Source of the DNA: Cristatella mucedo
Taxonomy: Eukaryota > Bryozoa > Phylactolaemata > Cristatellidae
Reading direction: 5' to 3'
Length of the DNA stretch: 64,000 bases
Assembly (NCBI GenBank): GCA_009760855.2
Contig: WPIO01000139.1
Coordinates: 434,001-498,000 of the forward strand
Made by a program: the position numbers and the translations under genes. Shown here piece after piece: positions 1 to 10,035 of this stretch (positions within the stretch are counted from its first letter, which is position 1; each line of letters opens with the position of its first letter). The notes below the pieces were generated by a model. The model was not told where the DNA came from and ran no database searches. It saw only the letters and a program-made list of their open reading frames with translations.

Positions 1-1000
1 CATAGTTTAAGTATCAGCTAAAGAACCATCTGCTGAGCTATACTTTCCCATTCCAAGCAAATTTGTCTTTATTCTCTTTGTGCATGTTTTGCGAGCTTAC
101 TTTCGCATGATGCAAAGCTAGAAAGGATATATAGAAGATTTGCTGGCACCACCAGCGTATCTCTTGTTGCATCCACACTAAATCTATGTGTCCTGCTCCA
201 AAGTGACCTTCCACAAGATGATCATATCAGCTCCAAAGTAAAGTCTGCCACTTTTCAGCTGCATAATATCTCTAAAATCCGGCCTAGTTTAGACAGGGAT
301 AATACGGCCAAATTGATCCATGCATTTGAAACATAAGGTTTCGACTTATGTAACTCGCTACTTACTGGTCTACCAGCCTGTGCAATCAGGCACTTAAAGT
401 TGGTGCACAATTCTGCAGCTAGGCTCGTCTGTCGCAAGCATCAAAGTTGCCACATCATACAGCTTCTGGCCAACCTGCACGGCTCCCAATCAGGCAGCGT
501 ATCGATTTCATGACTGTCACTTAATTTTAGGTCCCTTCCCTCTCTGGTTCCAGCCTACCTATCAGAACGCCTCCACACGAGTCAAAACATATAATTCACT
601 CTGGCTCAAATCGCTTAGATATACCTCGTAGGAACCTCAAAACCTTTGGAAATTGCACATTTAGTTCACATGCTTCCAAAGCCTGGACCTCACTCCTCAA
701 AGACGTCATCCCATCCCCTAACATGAAAAATACTTAAAAAGATGCTTGAAAACACTGGTGTTATTGACAGCATTTAGAGGAACTTTGTCATTCATTCTGT
801 GTGTGTTTTGAGTGCTGACACTGTGCCTGCTGCTACTATGTGTGGACCCTGAGCATGTCACATCCAACATTGTTACGCTTGATGACATTGCGAATGCTAC
901 AACTAATCATTCGGTCAAGATTTCTCTACACATATATGAAGAGAATAGAAAGAGATCGAATTCTCGAAGGGTGCTATAAATATGTATTATATTCAATGCA
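1..1000 (+). pseudogene. LINE-A fragment: RT C-terminal region and 3' UTR
   Basis: Decayed CR1/L2-like element. From about 190 it aligns with the region after the RT palm of the copy at 10810-11650: the stretch reading roughly as NSAARLV, the [10 protein letters not shown]-like segment and the LTFRSL segment are recognisable but broken by stops and frameshifts. The 3' end (about 940-1000) keeps the AGAGATCGAATTCTC/GGGTGCTATA-type terminus typical of LINE-A. The first 180 bases belong to another part of the same family. The element begins upstream of the window; its counterpart at 51795-53187 shows the missing left part. Confidence 0.75.
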
Positions 1001-1059
1001 AGTTACTAATCAGCAGTCCTACAAACCTAGGGCGTAAGTGTCTTCTTGTATGCTTTTAC

Positions 1060-1236
1060 TCAGCGGAGTCGTGATGGCATACTAGATAAGGCAGTTGCTT
1101 TTTACGACCTCGGTAACACGTTCTGGGTTCAAATCCTCTAGTGGGCGATCCTTTATTGCCACTGCAAGCGGTGGTGATAGCCGTAAAGGCTCTTCTGTCG
1201 CTATACAAAAGAGGCTGTTACAGCTAGTATTTTTTT
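1060..1236 (+). mobile_element. SINE-2, tRNA-derived
   Basis: tRNA-like head with an A-box region (GTGATGGCATACTAGATAAG) and a B-box (GGTTCAAATCC), followed by a body reading GTGGTGATAGCCGTAAAG and GTCGCTATACAAAAGAGGC, then a T-rich end. The same order is seen at 45225-45408 and, reversed, at 1745-1935. The A-box resembles tRNA-Arg (TGGATAAGGC type), which is an inference. The head folds poorly as a tRNA because of base changes, so this is not a functional tRNA gene. Confidence 0.8.
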
Positions 1237-1508
1237 AGTAATGTAATTTAATGTATCTCTGTAACTCCGCAAAGACCAAGTGGGTGCTGCGCAGGAGTGT
1301 TGTGTATGGCGCACTGACAGCCTAAGCGGCTTTCGGTATGCATTCGGTGGCCAACAGACTTCGTCTCACATAACAAAGAGAAGATGGGAAGCATAGCAGA
1401 ATCAGGAGAGCAGTTGGGGCAGTGAGTAGCATGGCAGCAGCAGCTCAGGACCGCTGAAAAGGATGAACTATAGTCGGCAGCGGGAGAGAAGTTGTCGAGG
1501 CGCAAGAA
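1237..1508 (-). mobile_element. LINE-B 3' terminus
   Basis: On the minus strand this ends with the LINE-B 3' sequence: a GGAGTTACAGAGATACATTA-like end and a short ATTAC-type tail at about 1237-1250. It aligns with 60868-61150. The last LINE-B codons (a PTIVHPFQRS-like C-terminus, compare [10 protein letters not shown] at 61090) lie at about 1445-1480. Only the 3' UTR and a few codons remain, the normal outcome of 5'-truncated insertion. It abuts SINE-2 directly. Confidence 0.8.
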
Positions 1509-1695
1509 ACTATTATGCTTGTGTGCTTATACAGGTCAAAGAATGACACTAACCATGCAATGCTTGGTGTCATTGAGCATGCTACCTCGAAACATTCAAT
1601 TGTGCTTCCTTTGCAGCAAATATGACACACCCATGAAGCAATTGGGTTCACTGAAGGCACTATATCAAATGCATTATTATAACATTAGACAACTC
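1509..1695 (+). mobile_element. LINE-A 3' end, decayed
   Basis: The order of blocks matches the LINE-A 3' UTR at 11420-11655: GTGTGCTTAT, ACTAACCATGCA, a CATGCTACC block, TTTGCAGCAAATAT, then GGCACTATATCAAATGCATT with ATTATTATAA. The AAGCGCCT block is changed. The fragment is short and non-coding. Confidence 0.65.
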
Positions 1696-1744
1696 ATTAA
1701 TCTGTGATATTTTCCCCTTGTAGTGACTTGACAAAAGTTTAGAT

Positions 1745-1935
1745 GATTTAACAGCCTTATTTATATAGCAGTAAAAGAGCCTTCATGGCTGTAACCACCA
1801 CTTGCATTTGTCAATAAGGAATCGACCACTGTAGGACTCGAACCCGTGGGCTATGACCCACACTTGTAATGCAAGGAAGGCACTTGGATAGCAATTTAGC
1901 TCTCTTGTGATGCTATACAAACCTATTACTAATAC
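1745..1935 (-). mobile_element. SINE-2, minus orientation, with LINE-A tail debris to 1990
   Basis: Reverse-complement of the SINE-2 sequence: AACAGCCTTATTTATATAGC, then AAGAGCCTTCATGGCTGTAA, CGACCACTGTAGGACTCGAA (B-box on the minus strand, GGTTCGAGTCC) and an A-box region around 1880-1925. Bases 1936-1990 hold a TTATTATTAT run followed by AAAGTTCTCAATCTCTACC, a degraded LINE-A 3' end on the minus strand. Confidence 0.75.
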
Positions 1936-2029
1936 TATTATTATTATTATGTGCATGGCCCTACTCAGGACAAAGTTCTCAATCTCTACCAAATAATCTC
2001 CTGCGGTTTTATAGATTCTCTACTAAAAG

Positions 2030-3239
2030 TACTAAATTCTGCACACCTGACCACAGTTTGATATTATTCTCTGTGCAAGGTATGTCCCCCTGTGGCATCT
2101 GTGAATCGTGAAACACCAAGACATTGACATTGCTGCAGTCCGAAAATATATCGCCCTTGTTCCTTCTGGATAAAAGCTCAATATGAGCTGCACTTACTGG
2201 AGGTCTGCTGCTGGATCACGAGTTGCTCATTCTCTACAAGTAGGCTACTCCCTTGCCAAAATAGCCTATGGTTTACAGCAGACGTGATCTAACTGACTGG
2301 GACTACTAAGTGCAAGCTTCAAAATGCATTCAACGTATTAAAGCGAACTTAAAACCGACTAAAACACAAGTACAATTGCAGATCGTAAATATCCATCAAA
2401 ACTTTTGGCGCATTCTAGTGGCCATGAGACCCTATTCGAATTACAGATGCACAACGTAGAAATGATAACTTCAGCCAAAAACCACCTGCTCAACCATTCC
2501 CAGGTTAGCACCTAAACTAGCAATTTTAGTAGCGATCAACCAGATCAGCTCCCATCTTGTATTCCATAGCACTAATTTGAAATGTTTCGGGTTATCAAGT
2601 ATTCGGCTTGAACGCACCAAAAGTCTATAACTTGCTTCTGGCTTCATTTTATTTCATTCATGCTTAAGTCTCACTTAGGACACACTTAAGACTCACTTGT
2701 TCCTTCCAGCATTCCTTTCATCTCAGAGAACTTTGTCCTGCCTTAGGCCTAAGAGTGGTGCATGTGTCCCGCTGGCCTAAGAGTGGTGCATGCATTTGCA
2801 TGCTCACTACCACGCACAGCACTATAAAAGTTAAATGTGTTGAGTCACCTGCATGTGCCCACAAGCAATCTCCATTGCTAGCCGAGTCCAACAAAGCTCT
2901 TTCAGTGCCGAATCGATCTACTGCCAGGCACCTTCTAAAGCCGATACCCAAAAAGCCTATTCACCAACCGCCGTCCCGTCGCAAAAGAAGTCACACAAGA
3001 AGATTTCTCACTACCATATCGGGCATTCGCTAGCACACCAGGCTTCAGTAGACTTTTATTCACACAGCCAAAGTGTGCCAGCACTTGGATACTGATTCTG
3101 TTACAGAAACCTTTACAGCTCGTCGAGAGCGACTGACTTTTCTTCGGGCAACATTAAAGCAATTACTGTTATTGTTACAATTAAGATAGATCAGACAGTC
3201 CATTCCCAAAGATAACATCCACCTATAACACACGTCTAT
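2030..3239 (+). pseudogene. Mosaic of ancient LINE fragments (endonuclease end, linker, C-terminus)
   Basis: At 2038-2085 one frame reads FCTPDHSLILFSV, which fits the SDH-type motif at the end of the APE-like endonuclease of Jockey-superfamily LINEs. Sequence to about 2560 resembles the linker between endonuclease and RT, also seen decayed at 11860-12430. From 2620 to 2740 it resembles the LINE C-terminal KTHLF region. A 19-bp direct repeat, GGCCTAAGAGTGGTGCATG, occurs at 2746-2764 and 2774-2792. No intact reading frame remains; the short ORFs over 2755-3095 are not convincing. Confidence 0.45.
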
Positions 3240-4800
3240 GTTTATGGCTGAGAAGTATCATTCCCTAGATATTAACGGCTCGGCCGAAAACTTTCCGGCC
3301 TTCTTCACTAAAAATATTGTGCACATTCGCTTCTCAATAACGACCCCTTCGGACTAAAGCAATTGCTGATTCGCAAACTGCGACTTCCGCAAGAGACTTT
3401 TCAGAGGTCTGTGCACACAATGTGGCTATCAAAATAAGGTCTATTAAAAAGAGAGCTCGTCTCTTTCAAGACCCTTTATCATCATCTCTGCGGTCATCAC
3501 AGGCCGACGAACTTAGCTCAGCCATAACCGAAATATTTAATGCTTTTCTGGAAAAAGGGATCGCACCGAAGTCCTTCAAATCGGCGATCGTTAGACCGAT
3601 ACTTGAAAAGCCTAGAATAGATGCAGAGGTCCTTGTAAACTATCCCACAGTTTCCGTTGTTTTCATCTTTTATCAAATATTCTTGAAACAATTGTGGCTA
3701 AGCAGCATATACACTGAAGAGAAAAAGATGTCAGAAAAATCTCCCTTGAGGTTCAATCGGCAGCACTCAGCTAAAACTGCTCTCCTCCCTGTAACTGAGA
3801 TGCGAAGCAGCAACGATGAGAGGAATGTCACTAATCCATGCTAAATCCATCAGCTGCCTTCGACACTTTGGATAACGATATCCTGCTTGAACAATCGATA
3901 AGAACGATCTGTCCGGCAGGCGAGGCATTGGCATGGTTTAACTCTTACTTGTCAGATCGTGTTCAATCTGTATCGTGTAAAAGTCAGGTCTCAACCACCA
4001 GACCAGTCATTTATGGAGTCCCTAAAGGGATCGTCCTTGATCCTTTGCCGTACTCTCTTTATACCCAACTACTCGGAAAAGTGATTCGGGGCGATGGAAT
4101 AGGCAATCACACTATGCTCAAGATACTCAGCTGTATTCTAAATTCAAACCGTCGGAATCTGCTGAAGCGACTGATAAACTAAATGCTTGCCTTGCAAACA
4201 TTCGATCCTGGATGCCGGCTAATGTCCTAAAATTAAAATACGATAAAACTAAACTACTACTCATAGGACACCCCAAGCTTGTGAGTGGACTAGAAAAGTT
4301 TGCTCATCTAATAGGTGATGGTGTTCTGTGACCATCACCATGTGCTCAAAATGTGGGCATCGTCTTCTACAGCTGCCTAAATTTTGAAAGCTTCGTTAAG
4401 AAGACTGCTTCCACAACTGGCCATCACATCCAATTTCTATCTAAGGTTAGGAACTGTCGTCCACTGCGGCTTGCACAACATTTAGCTAGCTCTCTGGTTC
4501 TGTCTCGGCTAGACTATTGTAAGTTTATTTTGGTTGGGATTCTCGGGTCACTGCAGCTGAAGAAGAATATTACTGTGAGGTTATTTTACAAATCCCAGAG
4601 GTTTGACATACCTGTCTACTTTGCTGAAAATGCGTGGATGGCTGCCGGTTGATAAATGGATGCAGAGCAAAGTTCTTAGGCTGAACCACAAGGCCGGCAA
4701 CGGCTTGGCTCCTTCAATCTAGTTTAACTACCCTACCAGTTCCAGACTTGTCGTGCCCTCAGGTCCTGTATGAACAATAAATTAGCTTTTTCATTCCTCA
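3240..4800 (+). pseudogene. LINE-B reverse transcriptase pseudogene
   Basis: Reading from about 3240, the linker (SAENFPAFFTKNI) is followed at 3422-3844 by the RT N-terminal part (IAPKSFKSAIVRPILEKP). At 3838-4182 come motif A (PSAAFDTLDND) and motif B (YGVPKGIVLDPLPYSLYT; LINE-B normally has [14 protein letters not shown]). The catalytic YADD box is destroyed: the frame reads HTMLKI there. The thumb region at 4353-4652 (LSRLDYCK, YKSQRF) stops early, and the last match (NNKLAFSFLSLE) ends near 4805. At least three frame breaks make it dead. The counterpart at 55392-56952 shares the same breaks, so decay preceded duplication. Confidence 0.85.
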
Positions 4801-5648
4801 GCTTAGAATGAATATGTGCATAAATGGCAGCGAAGAGATTTGGGTCGGGCACATAAGTAGTCAATTTTTCAAGTCACTGCATCAAACCCCCGTTGAAAGA
4901 AAGATTGAGTCTGATTTGGCAGAAAGAAAGATGGTCTAGATTGCGTCTGGAGTGGCTGAGCACTACACTGGTAAACCAGATGTAGCTAAATCGCTCCGAT
5001 CTCGAGCGAGACATTTTATGGCCGAAGTCCTACCGCGGATGATGACCTTCGGCCAATCTGCACTTTCAAAATTAGCTGCTGCCGGTACACAGAATGGACG
5101 TTAGGCCTACGAATAGGAAGAAAATTCCGACACGAGGTCCTGCAGAAGTGCAAAGACGACAAGCTCCGTGCTTAACCGTGTTGTGCAGTTCAATTCTGTT
5201 TCACTTCTGCTTAGTACACTGGCAACAAGGTTGAATTTTTCAAACTTGCCACCAACTAAGAAAGCCGCACCGAAAGTGTCAGGTTCTCATGGCTACAACT
5301 GCAATGACAACGAAGTAAACACAGTATGTAACTCGTGTGCAGCAAATAACTTACCACAGGATTTCTCTTGTTTTCAAGCAACACTAATTCAGCCTCAGAA
5401 GGTCATCACGGATACTCTGTACTGAATAGAACAAAAGCTGTTACAAAACAATCAATTACTGCAGTCTACTTTCTACGAGCAAACAAAGCAGTAAGCGAAG
5501 TGGTGCAACAATAGAGGCATGACCAAAAGTTGCAAAAAACCCAGCTAAGCATCAGATGCCAAGAAGTCCAAGCAAAGTAATAAAGCTACTAAAACATTCA
5601 ATGACAGTAATAACTAGTCACTAGTATAGTATACCAATAGAATAACAA
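4801..5648 (+). other. Unassigned segment, shared with copy 2
   Basis: No recognisable LINE sequence. One frame around 4890-5100 is mostly open (ending AEVLPRMMTFGQSALSKLAA) with an internal stop; 5168-5425 gives an 85-codon frame containing CNSCAANNLPQDFSC, which looks vaguely like a zinc knuckle but lacks the canonical CX2CX4HX4C spacing. It may be a fragment of another mobile element; function unknown. Confidence 0.3.
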
Positions 5649-6199
5649 TGACAGTAAAAATAATAGTAATACATTTGTACAGCACACTCAGAGCATGATA
5701 TTGTTCTTGGCAATTTTCATATGCTCCAAAGGAAGCATGGTGGAATGACTAGTGGTAGCACTCTGAATGACAACAAGCATAACACGGTTAGAGGTGGCAT
5801 GCACAGCATCAGCATGGAAATATGGTTGGTGGCAGTATTCACACAGCATGCATAAGCCCACCGAGGACAAATCACATGGACCCACTAAAAACTGTGATAC
5901 ATAGATACAGTTTTAGTTAGTTTTTTAAATGTCCATAAGTGAGTGTGATGTCGTGATGCCGTGATGTGTTGCCTGCAGAAAGTCAGCTCCAGGCTTTGGG
6001 AGCATATGAACTAAAGGCACGGTCACCGAAAGGTTTGTGGTTCGTACGAGGTGTAGAGAAACGATTGGATTCAGAAAAGTGGGTGGTTCAATGCTTAGCC
6101 TGGTGGAGGAGTAAATCTGACTGGTAGACTGGAACCAAAGAACGAACGGATCTAAAAGAAAGTGAGAGAACCTTTATTCAGGGGCTGCGCAACATGGTA
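5649..6199 (-). pseudogene. LINE-A fragment, minus strand
   Basis: Starts with the reversed 3' end (ATAGTAATACATTTGTACAG, then the CACTCAGAG block), passes through the 3' UTR blocks (ATGCACAGCATCAGCAT) and reaches the C-terminal coding part (AGCTCCAGGCTTTGGGAGCA = the AWN/SLP region). Stops and deletions break all frames. The copy 2 equivalent is 59668-60199. Confidence 0.75.
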
Positions 6200-6935
6200 T
6201 AAGAAATACAGCGACAGAGATCGATGACTCGCAATGCCCATGATGATCCTGCCCAAACAAGCAAGCGAGACCATCCAAGTAGCATGGCCTTCACAGCATG
6301 CAATATCGCACAAGAGAGCACTCAGGGCCCTAGCCAGAAGAACTCCTGGCCACCCACGTTTACCAAATCATACGCAGGCAACCACTCAAAACACATAGGA
6401 AAAAAGGAAATTTCATCGGGACGTTATGCAAAAGCACATCGCTCTTGCCCTGAGGTATGACCGTTTGCACAGTGTGCACGGTTTTAGAATGCGAAAGGAA
6501 AAGGAAAGGGCGATTCACTCGGATCAAGCAAAGGCTTCAAAGAGCAGGTGGGCTTTTTAGCTATGCTTTGAATGTAGTTTAAGATACAGCCTCCGAGAAA
6601 TTTGAATATGAATAGGTGCATATCTAATCAACCAGACTCATGAGAGCAAGAGGTGCTACTGGAGGTATGAAGTGAAAGTAATTTTGATGCACAGGCCGGG
6701 GCGAGAAAGACGGATGGACCTAAAACTGAGTGACCATGACTCTGGACCTAAAACTGAGTGACCGAGACTCTAAGGCTTCATAGGCAGCTAGTGACGACGG
6801 TTGAGCAGTGGTGTAATGTGGCAGCTGCCACGTACCCCGACAGACAGACCCAGTTGCAGAGCACTACCCAACCGTAAGAGTCTTATTGCATGGACAAGAA
6901 GACATACCAGTGTAGTGGGAAGAGGTGCAGTTGGG
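6200..6935. other. Unassigned sequence with weak LINE-A similarity
   Basis: Bases 6200-6700 match copy 2 at 60180-60732 but no known family. From about 6700 to 6925 there is diverged minus-strand LINE-A (AACTGAGTGAC and GTGTAATGTGGCAGCTGCCA correspond to the LTF and ITPLLA region). A 28-bp tandem duplication of GGACCTAAAACTGAGTGACC lies at about 6716-6768 and is single-copy at 62388-62416 in the other block. No gene seen. Confidence 0.5.
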
Positions 6936-7440
6936 ATAAAAATAATAACAATAATAATAATACTAAATGTGTATAGCACCCTCAGAGAACTAATTTTTTT
7001 TTAGGCAATTCACATATCCTGATAAGGAAGTATGATCGAATGTCTTGTAGTAACATGAGCAATTTCAACAAGCATAACGTGGTTAGATGTGACAAGCACA
7101 GAGTCAACATGTAAATATGGTTACTGGCAGCATCCGGTGTCAGATCTGAGCTCACGAAGAACGAATGAAAAGGAGCCACTAAATGCTGTGATCAACAGGA
7201 TGTCACGAATAAATGTGATGTCGTGAATGCAAGGAACAGCTTGGCTGCTATGGTGTCCTTACTAAAACAAACCCAAATTTTTTTAATGCTATGCAGGTGC
7301 AAGTAGGCAGATTTGACTTTGGAACAGATGTGCTCATCGGTGAAATGTCACTTTGCAAGAGGACACTCAGATTCCGTGCTGGGGCTACACTCATTTGGAG
7401 GGTTAAGCTTGTGAGTTTCTGAAAAAAGCACTTTGATTAC
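6936..7440 (-). pseudogene. LINE-A fragment, minus strand, absent from copy 2
   Basis: AATAATAATAATACTAAATG precedes GTATAGCACCCTCAGAGAAC, the reversed LINE-A terminus, then the UTR blocks and at 7215-7430 the coding part around the post-palm region (GGCAGATTTGACTTTGGAAC). Copy 2 lacks 6964-7806 and resumes inside unassigned sequence, so it was either inserted here with flanking DNA or deleted there. Confidence 0.7.
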
Positions 7441-8849
7441 CCATGATTTTCCTATCGAGGGCACTACGGGCTCGGAAGAATGCTAGAAAGACGTTTTGTT
7501 CGACTTTTTCCACTGCTCTAGTTCCAAGTCAATCTCTTAACATGAAGCCAAATTCTTCTACCAACATTCCGGCCAAGTAACTGCTAGGAAAACCTACCTT
7601 TCTACATAGGCACTGTTGGCTGTTAAACAGGTCTGCCGACTATGGACACTGGCCAAATGGACAAATTGACACCAAGTCACTTAATCAGTCAGTGTCGTTT
7701 GTTCCAGTCGTTTTAGTGCAACCACATTGGAGTCCAACAAGAAAGATAAATTGAGCCCTTACCCTTCCAGATGCTTCTGCAGAGGGAATTTAGCATTCCT
7801 TTTAGATGGAGTTTAAAAGGCTGCTAGACCAGCTTGCATTTCTAGTCACATTCGGAACTGCTTTCCAGTGGCAGCTGCAATCGTCTTGGGGATTTAACCG
7901 TATTTCTAAACCTGCAAACGAAGTCATCATTTTTTGCAAGTCCATAGAATCTTGACGGGCAGGGTAGCATCAGCAAACACCTCCAGGCTCTCAAGACGGC
8001 GAGTGCAGGCTTGTTAAGGCTCAGAAGAAACTTCCTTGAGGCTGGCCTTTAGTATTGAGCTCCCAGCTCTCCCTCATTGCCGAAGAGAGCCGAACAGCTC
8101 AGTAAAGTGAACAGACAAAGTAACAAGAATTACGACTACAACTTGTTTAGATGGGCTAAACGACCTTTCCCAGCAAAATTCTGAAGTGAATGCCTCGACT
8201 TCTCGTCACTCCCCTCAGTGCCACGCTTTGATTTCTCCCACATCATGAGGATTTTCCGGCGATGTCATTGTAACTGACTAGAGAATACCAAAACTGGCCA
8301 TCCTTCGGCAGTAAAATTCAGATCTGCTAACATTTTTGAAAGTATGATGGCTCTGAGAAGAACTCGCCAAAGTTGATGATTGAGAAAAATCCGTGCTGAT
8401 GATTTTGGCCCAGTGTGTGTACAACGATCTGCAAAAATAATGCTTTTGGACTGACTTAAAACAGAATTTTGAAAATTCTACTCAGTAGATGAAATATTGC
8501 TCCCAAATGCAGCAGCAAGCTGCGACGGCTTCAAAATTTTCTCCTACAGCTGCCCTGAACCCAATTGCACAGTACTTGTAAGGCATCTACCACCTTCACA
8601 ACTCACCGGGTTTAAGCAACGTGCAGTACATGGCCGAAAAACAGGCCCACTAAGACAAGAGGAAGTCAGCCAAACTAGGTTATGCAGCAGTTTGTCTAGA
8701 TGGGCACGCTTTGCCATACTGAAAGGCAGAGAAAGATCAACGCACATGTACAGCTGAGTGTAATCTGCCTAGAAATGAAAGCCCGGATCGGGCAAGGCGA
8801 TTACAACAGTAAAGAAAAATAATATACGTTATTTAAGAATGTGGGCCCA
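7441..8849. other. Unassigned sequence; 7806-8849 shared with copy 2
   Basis: No family recognised. 7806-8440 differs from copy 2 by roughly 10-15%, while 8440-8849 is about 99% identical. Frames of 86 codons (8497-8757, plus) and 67 codons (8544-8747, minus) overlap each other and have no recognised domain, so I do not call a gene. Confidence 0.4.
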
Positions 8850-9120
8850 GTACAAAACCGGCCTGTGCAATCAGGCACTCAAAGTTGGTAAAAAACTCTG
8901 CAGCTAGGCTTGTCTGTCGTTACCATCACAGTTGCAACGTCACACCACCTCCTGCCGAACTGCACTGGCTCCCAATCAAGCAGCATATTGACTTCAAGGT
9001 TCTGCCACTAACTTGCCACTAAGAAAGTACCAAAAAAGGTATCTGTACCTAGAAATAGCCTAGAAAGAGATTAAGTTCTCTCAGGGCACTTTACGAATGT
9101 ATTAACTATTATAATCATCG
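8850..9120 (+). pseudogene. LINE-A fragment with internal deletion
   Basis: 8863-9013 aligns with the LINE-A region starting at AACTCTGCAGCTAGGCTTGT (coding for NSAARLV in better copies) through ATTGACTTCAAGGTTCTG. It then jumps at about 9013 to the 3' terminus at 9045-9120 (GCCTAGAAAGAGATTAAGTT, CTCTCAGGGCACTTTACGAA). Copy 2 continues without this deletion, marking where the two blocks part. Confidence 0.75.
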
Positions 9121-10035
9121 TCGTCAAAGACTAAAGGAATTGAGCTTTTTGGATGAAAAAGTGAAAGCAGAAAATCAGGTAAAGCATGGCCAACTTTTTT
9201 CCAACTACTTTAGTCAGTAAGATGGGCTGATGTAACGATGATGGCTGGTCTACTTGAGGCTATAGCAAACACCTGTGACGCAAGTGAATCATGTCTTTTC
9301 ACAGATAGTTATCCACAGATAGTTATCTCAGGAGCCTCAATGTCGTGCGGCTTCATGAGGGTAACAAGTACTGTTTCTCCCAATGGCATACTGTGTGCAT
9401 ACCAAAGAGGACTACAGCAATGTCAGAATGTTGCTGAGTGCTTAGAAGTATGGCCACAATCGCTGGGAGGTTATCGAGAGACTTCTGGTGTCATTTGTAA
9501 TGAAACTCTGATGGGTTTCACCAAAGTTTCTTCTTGTTTTCCTTACCCACCAGACAGCCGGGTTACTAAGATGCACTGCCTCAAAAGCAACTGGCCAGTG
9601 GCTTTCTCTGTAGAAAAGAGCAGCATCAAGTTGAAGCAAGGCCAGACACTCGAATGGTGCTGATACCACCATTGAACATTAAGTTAGGCCTCATCAATCC
9701 CATGATACACCTTTTCAGTATTGTCTGAGGCTAAGGTCAAAGCTAGTAGCTATGTCGGTCTACCTATACAGAAGATTACAAATCGTGAAAAATATGCCAA
9801 GATGCTGAACAGGACATGCTTGGATCCTTTCGTAGCACTGATTCCCGCCTTTCTCGGCATCCATACGGCTGAATACTGCAAGCAGCTGTTTCAGATTCTC
9901 ATGAAGGCCAACGCCAACATCGGATGCTAAATGTCACTCCAAGTCCACATCTGCTATGCTCAAATCGACAAACCCAAGAAGAACATGGGAACTTAATCAA
10001 AGGGGCAAGGCTAGTACGTCGACCGTGATAGACTA
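9121..10035 (+). other. Unassigned ORFs (9238-9663 and 9721-9930), hypothetical
   Basis: A 141-codon frame starts with ATG ATG at 9238 and ends at 9663; a 69-codon frame without ATG start follows at 9721-9930 (contains DPFVALIPAFLGIHTAEYC). Neither shows a domain I know, signal peptide or repeat. A 14-bp duplication (ACAGATAGTTATC) sits at 9301-9327. They may be remnants of one mobile element ORF interrupted by stops. Sitting between LINE copies, they are probably not host genes. Confidence 0.15.

Larger units (their letters stand above)
1..9013 (+). repeat. Direct segmental duplication, copy 1
   Basis: This block matches 52188-63843 in the same orientation. The offset is 52187 at the start, 52152 after a 38-bp gap near 2250, and 54829 near 9000. 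Copy 1 lacks two LINE insertions present in copy 2 and has about 840 bp (6964-7806) that copy 2 lacks. The left edge is not visible because homology already exists at base 1. At about 9013 copy 1 jumps to another LINE-A position while copy 2 continues in LINE-A, so homology may resume beyond the window. It could be a true duplication or two unmerged haplotypes. Confidence 0.95.
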
